13,824 nt of DNA from assembly GCA_003024985.2 (NCBI GenBank), contig PXIH01S0006222.1. The stretch is one strand, 5' to 3'. The notes under the pieces are model-generated. The model worked only from the letters and a program-made list of their open reading frames with translations. It was not told the origin of the DNA and made no database searches. Shown here piece after piece: positions 1-8,300 of this stretch; the stretch's first letter is position 1, and each line of letters starts with the position of its first letter. The translations under genes were made by a program, and so were the position numbers. The DNA is from Euperipatoides rowelli (Eukaryota > Onychophora > Udeonychophora > Euonychophora > Peripatopsidae).

Positions 1-705
1 TCTGACAAGCAATTTTATCATTAAGATAAGACATATCAATGTTGGTCAAGAATATCTTAACAAACTCTAATACATTATTGTAACCATGTTCCTTTCGAAT
101 TTTATCCGATACACCAAAAAACAATAATCTACAGGCTCTTTTTTTCAGATCTTCAGATTCAGAAATTGCCCTAGCAACGGAATCAGAAACCGTACTCTGA
201 ACTTCTTCATTTAAAAGATCCCTAGAAATTGAAGATCCAAGATTACATCTTCCAGAAATCCCATCCAGCGATTCATTTTTCTTAATATGTTCATGTAGCA
301 AATCATTAAGGTTAGCAACTGTTTCTTCAATATTTTTGATTTTAGTCACATGAGTAGATAGCCTACTCTATTATCACAATCGTTAAATCTAGCCTCAAAA
401 TTATCAAATTTTGTTTCCAATGATCTCAAATGAGCTAGAACCTTGTCAATTCCTGATGTATTATTGACATCTGATCGACATATCTCACAAGACCAACTAA
501 CTTCAGGGTTTTTAAATACCCTGTATTGTGAGTCGTTTAGATTTTTCAAGGATGTGCAACATTTGTGGAACCATCCATGACATAAATCACATGCTATGGC
601 TTCAGTGTCTATCTCCCTTAAATCTTTATTACATTTTTTACAGAATGTCTTAGGACTGGGATTAAGTTCTATATTTCCAGAAAGTAGTAGCCAAGCAATA
701 GATCA
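1..705 (-). pseudogene. LINE ORF1 relic: 2A-like motif, PHD finger, coiled coil, start of RRM-like region
   Basis: Seen: read on the minus strand from about 705 to the left edge, one frame gives a hydrophobic stretch, the block SGNIELNPSP (681-652), then a Cys/His array (about 640-480) with C-x2-C, C-x2-C, H-x3-C and C-x2-C pairs as in PHD fingers. A charged, coiled-coil-like segment follows (LETKFDNFEARFND). A stop at 346-348 is bypassed by a frameshift near 350-358. The shifted frame is open to position 1 and includes RACRLLFFGVSD, like the start of the RRM-like domain of LINE ORF1 proteins. An in-frame TGA lies at 705-703, just before the 2A-like block. Known: PHD fingers and N-terminal 2A-like peptides occur in ORF1 of some CR1-like non-LTR elements. 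Inferred: a dead ORF1 copy truncated by the window edge. ORF1 normally provides the RNA-binding chaperone of the retrotransposition particle. It lies downstream of the divergent exon at 1910-2003, perhaps in that gene's intron. Confidence 0.8.
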
Positions 706-984
706 TATTATAGTTAGCATAGTTAAATTCACAAATAAAGTATTTTTTAATGAGCACACAGACACAATATCTCTTTGAATTATAATTTTTTTAATTTTGT
801 ATAATGTTTAAATAGGCCTACATATGTTTGTTTTGGAAAAGTATCCAATAAAATCTTTTTATTAGAATAACTAGTAAAAGTCTGATATCCAATGTTTTCA
901 TTCATCAATTTTGCACACGATTTTAAATATATTTTCAATAATAATAATATTGAAGATAGCTATTCTCATTACTTTTCCTTCACC

Positions 985-1016
<32 letters not shown>
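985..1016. repeat. (ATA)n microsatellite
   Basis: Nearly eleven uninterrupted ATA/AAT units. A simple repeat likely to vary in length between individuals. Confidence 0.95.
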
Positions 1017-1019
<3 letters not shown>

Positions 1020-1430
1020 AAATAGAATAACTTTCAAATTAAGCACAAAGATTTAAAGTTATTCTCAATAGCCTATTAATTGTTGCAGCATGTTACTCTT
1101 AAAATCCTGTTTTTAACAAACTAAAAATAAATGATTTATGAAATTATGAAAAACATGGAGAAAATCAAAATTATCAAGTCAGATTTTTCAGAAATCAAAC
1201 AAGATCTCAAAAAATGTAATTATTTTAATTAAATACACTGTACTAATTAGGCCTAGATAAAAAAGTATGGGTAGGGCATAATTCATTTATTTTTGTACTG
1301 ATTCTTTCATTGTATTTTATAGGCTATTCATTTTTTTTTTTTAAATATGAGCATTTTATTTATCCTCTAGTAGTAGCTATTTCATCTGTAAGAACACCTA
1401 GCCTACTGGTGAAATTATTGATATGAATAA

Positions 1431-1484
1431 AGTTTGAAAGTTTCATCAGACCTATGGAATAGCTTACCAACTGATATAGTTTAG
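1431..1484 (+). pseudogene. Possible LINE ORF2 C-terminal trace
   Basis: One frame reads SSDLWNSLPTDIV then a stop. This resembles the widely shared LINE ORF2 C-terminal block (RVxxLWNSLPxxIV). It is only about 18 codons with no supporting flank, so it could be chance. A second faint match (SDRWWNSVPG) lies near 1675-1705. Confidence 0.35.
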
Positions 1485-1909
1485 TTTATTATCAAAATAT
1501 TTACCTTAGCCAAGCCTAGGAGGGTGGTATTACAGAAATTATCATCATATAAAAGAAAATATACAATAAATAGAATTATTGTCATATAAAGTAATTGATA
1601 GGACAATGAAAATATCAGTTAGACCTAATGAAATTCAAGGAGTTAGTCCTAATTGAACATAAAGATCTGGATTTTCTGATAGATGGTGGAATTCTGTTCC
1701 AGGGAGAAGGAGCAATATTACGCTAAGCCCTAATAAAGATTCCGTACAGACGTAAAGTTTACACATTTTTAAAATTTCTAAAATAATTCTATATATTTTT
1801 ATATTTATTACTTTTTAATTTCTCCTTATTTATATAACAGATGGAAAAGCACATTTTTAGGTGAAGACCATGCTTTAAATAAACTATTAATAATGAGTTG
1901 AAAACTTAC

Positions 1910-2003
1910 TTTGTAGTCCCTCTAATCTTGCCGTTCGGTGTTCAACAATGCCACAAGATTCATAAGGTCCATAGTATAATTCCACATAAGCCTGTTTGGA
2001 CAT
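1910..2003 (-). CDS. First coding exon of an unrecognised gene divergent from NFU1
   Basis: Seen: a minus-strand ATG at 2003-2001, with A at -3, opens 31 codons plus one base. The exon ends at a consensus donor (CAAA|GTAAGT, donor G at 1909). The peptide begins MSKQAYVELYYGPYESCGIV and continues with EHRTARLEGLQ. It has low AT bias and high complexity compared with the surrounding DNA, as expected for a conserved exon. An in-frame stop lies a few codons upstream, so this is the first ATG in frame. A five-codon upstream ORF (MIENF, stop) ends 4 bases before this ATG. The start codon lies about 300 bases from the NFU1 start in the opposite direction. No signal peptide or membrane segment is visible. 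I do not recognise the family. Inferred: a soluble protein whose later exons lie further left, inside or beyond the LINE-bearing region. It could be a chance ORF, but donor, start context and peptide quality argue against that. Confidence 0.6.
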
Positions 2004-2299
2004 TTTCAGAAGTTTTCAATCATTGTTTTAATAAAAAATAAAACTAAGATCTAACACTAAAATTATTTCCAGCTTCATTCACAGCAAGGCACTGCAAACA
2101 TTTTTCAGTTGTTAAGGACGCCAGGCTATTTCGCAGCAAAAATCTACAGTATTTAGCAATATTATCTATTTAAAATATTTTAGAATTAAAATTATTTAAA
2201 ACTAAAGTAACGTTTTTTATTTATATTTAAAATCATTTTTTATAATGTATACAAATATATTTTAAACACAATAAACATAGCTGCTGCACCACAATCAAA
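2004..2299. promoter_or_regulatory. Candidate bidirectional promoter between the divergent gene and NFU1
   Basis: The 296 bases between two diverging start codons must hold both 5' UTRs and core promoters if both exons are right. CpG dinucleotides, scarce elsewhere, occur here and in the flanking exons (for example GGACGCC and TTTCGCAGC near 2117-2138, and CACGATTGCG in NFU1 exon 1). No convincing TATA box can be singled out in such AT-rich DNA. Inference from layout only. Confidence 0.5.
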
Positions 2300-2364
2300 A
2301 TGGCTACTCGTCTTGTGAATCAAATCTCACGATTGCGATATTCTATTTGTAAACAAAATCTTGT
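2300..2364 (+). CDS. NFU1: NFU1 exon 1 (mitochondrial presequence)
   Basis: 21 codons plus two bases, ending CTTGT|GTAAGC. The donor at 2365 is preferred over the GT two bases earlier because GTAAGC fits the consensus better and makes phase 2, which exon 2 completes as GTT (Val). The peptide is basic and rich in Arg, Ser and hydrophobic residues, as in a matrix-targeting helix. Confidence 0.88.
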
Positions 2365-5300
2365 GTAAGCACATTATATTATAATTCTTGTTCATCTTTA
2401 TTTTAAATTATTATGTAGAAGATAGTTATACATTTACAGCTTAGAAATATCACATTCTCCATTCCAAGTTATTTATTTACGGAATCTTCAAAACAGCAAA
2501 GAGTGCTGTTTAGATGTCTTTTTTTCCCACCGGTAGATAGATATTTATAATCGGGATCTTCACCAAAAAGGTGATCTCCAGATCCTTCATAAAGACAACA
2601 CTATATTAAAACACACAGACAATATACGAGAGTATATATAAAATTTTTAAACTAATCGAGATTCCAATGTCCTTGTTTAATACTGCAAAATCGCATGTCT
2701 ATGGACTAGGATTGATCAATAATGATGTGAGCCTTGACACTCCGTCTGAAGGCATTAAAGAAAGTTCTCATCAGATTTTGGGGGTTAAGTTCTAGAGCCT
2801 ATGGACCAAATTTGAAAAGGCTGATAAAGCCTGAGTTCTACTGTGTTTAAGTTTCAAGCCTCTCGATATCAGATTTGATGACCAGTCTGTTTAGGATCAG
2901 CATTTTTGACAGGTGAATTGGAGCTGGCTCATTTAGACATTTTCAGATTAGGCTAAGAGTGTGTAATAGTCTAGAAATTAATGGGAACTCGTCAGTTTAA
3001 AAGTTTGTGTGCAGATGTAGCACTGGATTGTCCATCTCCATAAGTGATTATCCTAGCAGCTAGATTTGTAGATTCCTTTAAATTTTTTTGCTCCATGAGT
3101 CACAGACTACATCACAATACTTCAGCCTAGAGGCTTTTAAGGAGTTGTACAATAAACAAAGATTTGTTGTTGACAGATAACTTTTAAGTCTTAGTAACAT
3201 TTAAAGACCAATTGAGAGTGTTGTCATGTACTTACGGTATCCGATGTTAGGAAGCAATTAATCATAACTCCAAGTATCTTTATTACTTTAAGGGTTTTAT
3301 TTCCTGACTAACACTTGTAATTTTCATAACTGCAAGATTTAATTTTTATACTTGTAATTATTAGTTTTATTTTATAAATCTACATTCAGCAAAATTCCAT
3401 TTTTTTAACCCAATTACCCACTAATAATAAATCTGAGTTGAGTTTATCATGTAGGCTACCTCTAACTTGTACACTACATTCACTTACATCATGAGAATAC
3501 AAGGACAAGTTGGAGAATTTAGGGAGCTTAGTTACGCCATTTATAAAAATGTTAAATAAAATTGGGCCTAGAACTGAACCCTGTGGTAACATTTATGCTC
3601 CTACACAAAGAATAATAAGGGGCGATCTTATTTTTGTCTTCAAAAGGGTAGTAATAGGCAATAACATAAAATGTTTATTTAATTTGTCTCATTTTTCAAA
3701 TACAAGAGAACATAGATTTCGATTGGAGAGAGAGATTTCAAAGAAAAGAGTTAGATTTAATTTTATAAAGAGTAGAGTACTAGAGTTGTTCCCTTTTGGA
3801 ACCAACTGTCTATCTCCATTGTGAATGCTGTTTCAGTCAACCAATTTAAGAATATGTTGGATAAGTAGGCCTATCTTCCAACTAATTTTATTTTTACGGA
3901 AATAATTTGATTTTATTTGTTTCAATCAATATTTTAATCCTTTATAACGGTTTAATATTCTCTTAATATTTTGTTTAATTGTGGGTGTAAAAGATATTTC
4001 TTATCACCCCTTTACCTGTCGTACTTAACCTAACCTACTGTAACTCCTGGGTCAATTTTTAGGAAAGAAGCTAAGGCATCACCAGATTTAACAGCCGGAG
4101 TTCTGTGAGAAATGTACTCTAAAACAATATCCTTTCTGTTCCTTCTAAATTTAAGTCATTTAGTTTATTAGATAAATATAATATTCTGAAAAAAAAAATA
4201 TCTATGTACAGTGTTAACAAGCACAACTTATAAATGCACATATTTTTTTAATTCTGTGTCATTTTTTTTATTTAAGAACCATTTGGATTTCCCACTTACA
4301 TTTTGCTTTTTTTAAATAATTACATAAAATAATGCAAAATGAAAAACAAAATAGGATTTACAGATCATATTAATTTCCTGAAAATTTATAATTCTCAGTA
4401 ATTATCAAAATATGTTTTTGCCTCCCATTTTAACAAAAACAGGTTCAATAATAAAATTCACATAAAAAATAACATATTTTGATAATTAATGAGAATTATA
4501 AATTTTCAGGAAATTAACATGATCTGTAAATCCTATTTTCTTTGCTTTTCATTTTGCATTATTTTGTTATGTACAGTAATTCCTTGAAAAAGGCTGAATG
4601 TACGCCAGAAATCCAATTGGATGGTTCTTAAATTAAATGACATGAAATTAAAAAATATGTGCATTTATAAGTTGTTCTTGTTCTTATCGAATTGGTTTTA
4701 GTGCCCAGGATTTTTCATACAGTGTATCTAAAAATGAAAGTCAGTCAGTCTGTTTCTTCCCTATATATTTCCATGTTGTTATTTTTTTACCTATCTGTGA
4801 CATAAATTCAAGTTCTGCATTAATAGATCTAGACTGTTGTTGCACCAAAAGTTTCTTTTCAAACCATTTAATTTTATTTATTTTAAAGTGAAGGTATAAG
4901 TCATACATGACTTTTACCTATAAAACAAAGCAACCTTGAGTCATCTATCACGAACAAAAACAACTCAGATTATGAAATAATAATTTTGGAATGGATTACC
5001 ATAAAAAGTTGTAGAAGTTAAGACTTGAATCTTTTAAGCATAGATTAAATAATTTTATGGATGGTTTAGGTATTGTTTAGTTGTAACTTTAGGAATACAG
5101 GCTAGTTTGAATTTTTCTATCAAGTTATTTCATTATGTAATAAATTGCCTGAAAAAGTTAGGGAAGTTAGGTTTGTAGATTCTTTGAAGCATGGGTTGGA
5201 TGAGTTTATAGATGGTTTAATTATTTAGGTGTAACAGCCATTCTTCTTGATTGGTTGCATTAATTAAAAATCTCAATATAGTCTGCTCAAATTTGCCGCA

Positions 5301-8300
5301 AATTTTTTTGAGAAGTTATTGGTCCGCTAGAAGTTGTCGGCTGGGTGGTTGGCTAACGTTAATATTTTTCAGCTCCCCCTCCCCCCCCCCTGCCCTCATT
5401 GACAGATCCATTCCAGAGGCCAGGAAGTTTGATGTCTTAAATAGGTATTCAGAAATAATACTATACATGAGATATGAAAGTCTTGATTTAAAAACAATGA
5501 AATACTGTCATTTTGCAATGTATATTGAAAAATAGAAGTATGTGAATGAATTTTAAGGATGGAAAGAAAATGCTAAGATACTTAAAAACTTTTAGGATTA
5601 TAGTATGGAAATCTAGAATACCTAAAGTAGTGATGCAAACTATGGCTCACTGGGAATAGTAGATTATATTGCCTTCACAAGTATAAGACAACCTCAAAGA
5701 TTTAAGGATAGAAAGAGAAGGCTAAGATATTGTACTTACATGGATTTAGGATTATAGTATGGATTTCTAGAAGAATATATAAAGTAGTGATGCAAGCTAA
5801 GGTTCAAGGGGAGATATCAATTTACACACTTATAATTGCCTTCACGGCTATGGGACAACCTCAAGGATTAAGAATATTACACACTGAATTTTGTGTAGCC
5901 TAACATTATTATTATTATGTTTATTGAACTTTAGAATAATACAAATAAGAAATTACATGACGACCTAGCCCACAAGGACATTGGAAAACTGATTGATAAC
6001 TTGGAAGAACAGAAAACAGGAGTTTGTGAAAGAAGTTGAAGATGACAAATATACTGAAATCAAAATGATAGTGAATTTCCAAGAAAAAAATTACATGGGC
6101 ATTAAGGCAGCAATAGATTGTGATCTAGAATTTTGACAAAATTATACATGATTAGGGAAAAGGTTGAGGCAAGCAAAGTGTAGCGATGAATGTATTGACC
6201 AAGGGCATTAAATTGCATCTGATAAGGCTAACAAAGGAATTAAAATAACTGGAAATTTTAGTAACCAACAACTTAAAGGGGGTGATTATATTTTATTTAT
6301 CTATATGGGTCATTTTCACAACACTTGCAAATTTCATGTCCCTGATCTTAAAATATAAAAATATATTTTATATATGTATATATTTATAATTAAAAATATA
6401 AATATTTTCAGTTACAAGTTCTTGACTTTAAATAAAACATATTTATAAAATTTATTTGTAATAAAGGTGTAAAAAAAAGTATTCTTTAAAAAGAAAACAG
6501 ATTTTAGTGTTGTCCCTAACCACCATTTTGCATTTGTTCTTCTAATATTTCAATACTATCATTATTTTAATTTGATTTGCACTCTCTTTTCTAACAATTT
6601 ATGTTTCTTTTCATGTAAATAATAAAGAAAAAAAAATAATAATTTGTGTTACATTCTTCCCATTTACTTTTGTCCCCAACCCTAACTCAGCTCTGTTACC
6701 TCAACTATGTTACTACTTTTTTTAGTTAAAAATTAATCTTAAAAAATCACAAATATGATGTAATGTTTCTTTGTTATTAATTCAAGATGGTTAAAAACTG
6801 TGTATACAGGAACTGTGATTTTTAAGAAGTGTTCAAGCACAAAATTGTGTTGAGTATTTTAATTCATTCTATACTCTGTTACCACCATTAATTACTTAAA
6901 ATCAATTATTATATAATTGTTTAAAAGATTTAATAGAATAGTTACTTCTTGACATATATTATAATTTGTTTGAAACCATAACCTTTTCACACAAAAAAAA
7001 AACAGTTTCATTTTCCATTTTTCTCAGCTCAGTTACATATCAACTCTTATTAAAAAAATAACAGAGTTGAGAGTAAATAGTAACAGTTGAGCAAAAGTCA
7101 TTAAAAAACGCATAAATAATAAATATTATATTGAAGTAGACAACAAGCAATCTTATTAGAGAGTATTTGGTGTGTAAAACTATTAGTCACTAAATTAATT
7201 TGGGGATTATTAAAATTAACTAAAATTTGAAAGATATGATTTCACTGAAGATATGAAATTAACCATAAAAATGAATTTTAGGAAATCAGACAAATTGTGT
7301 AATAAATGTAAGGTGATCTACATGTATCATTAAAATAAATAAGCAAAAGAAAATGTTTTTGTTTTTTTTTAATTAAAAAATTTTTATAGCCAAATTTGCA
7401 AGTGTTGTAAAAATGACCCATATAGCCTTAAGCATTTCCATTATATTCCATCCTGAGAATGTGGAGCACAGAATGGTATGATTAATAAAAATAATATAAC
7501 TATTGTCTGCTGTACTATATATTTGTTAGAAATTCTATTTCAGGCTTTGTGATGAAATTAGCCTATGATATAATTTTAAATTTATTAAGTCATGATCGTA
7601 AGGTTTTTTTTTTTTTTTAATAAATTTCCCCAAGAAAATTTCTGTGTTTATTTACAATATACTGTAGATACAGAAGAAATCCCCAGTATGTACTGATGTC
7701 AAAAGAAAACTTATCATTTTCAGCACCAGGGTGGCCCAGGATCGAACAATGACCCCTTACATGCACAAGCTCCACAGCCTAAACCACTCGCCCACCAAAG
7801 CTGTACTTTTTTTTTTAAATAATACTAGTTAAATAATAAACATCACCCTACTATTTGATAAAATGGATATTTTGTCAATGGGTCATCTTTATATAGATAG
7901 TAGCTACAGTAATGGTAATATTTGTTATTGAAGAACTCTTGATATTATAAATTAAATTTATTAATTTTTTTTTTTTTTTTCAGTTTGATTAAACAAAAAG
8001 ATGTTTGGGGTCTTGTTCAGAATTTTCACACCGTCTGCAAAAAGATTGAGAAACCACAACTATTATCTGTTATAAAAGTTCATCCCATGAAAGACAATGG
8101 TAAGTAAATTAATTATATACAGTATAAATATTATAGAAAATGGGCTATTATTGGGTATGATTGAGAGCATATAGTGACTTGCTAGATGGTAAAATGAAGG
8201 TAGGCTGAAACCAAAATTTGATTAGGCTATTTATTGGACTGAAACACAAATGAAATAGTACCATAATACAAAACAGCCACTCGCTGTTATAAAAAACTAA

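Larger units (their letters stand above)
706..1909. other. Non-coding AT-rich stretch left of the divergent exon
   Basis: No convincing gene is seen here except the ATA microsatellite and a possible LINE trace listed separately. If the minus-strand exon at 1910-2003 is real, this is its first intron. I found no clear second exon for it. Confidence 0.5.

Noticed and set aside
596-778. 60-codon plus-strand ORF
   Set aside because: Antisense of the LINE ORF1 PHD/2A region.
3510-3600. Start of a 104-codon plus-strand ORF
   Set aside because: Its first 30 codons are antisense of the minus-strand RT; only the part after about 3600 is a real LINE frame.
2540-3859. Single twin-primed (5'-inverted) LINE
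   Set aside because: The inverted part already contains its own C-terminal region, so the two halves overlap in ORF2 instead of complementing each other.
5340-5404. Splice acceptor before a hidden NFU1 exon
   Set aside because: Branch-like CTAAC and a pyrimidine tract are present, but nothing NFU1-like follows, and exons 1 and 2 already join in phase.
5251-5535. 94-codon plus-strand ORF
   Set aside because: Runs through a poly-C tract and low-complexity sequence, with no protein-like pattern. A chance frame.
7730-7796. Functional tRNA gene
   Set aside because: Short for a Ser/Leu-type tRNA and imperfect in the anticodon arm, and followed by a SINE-like body and A-tail.
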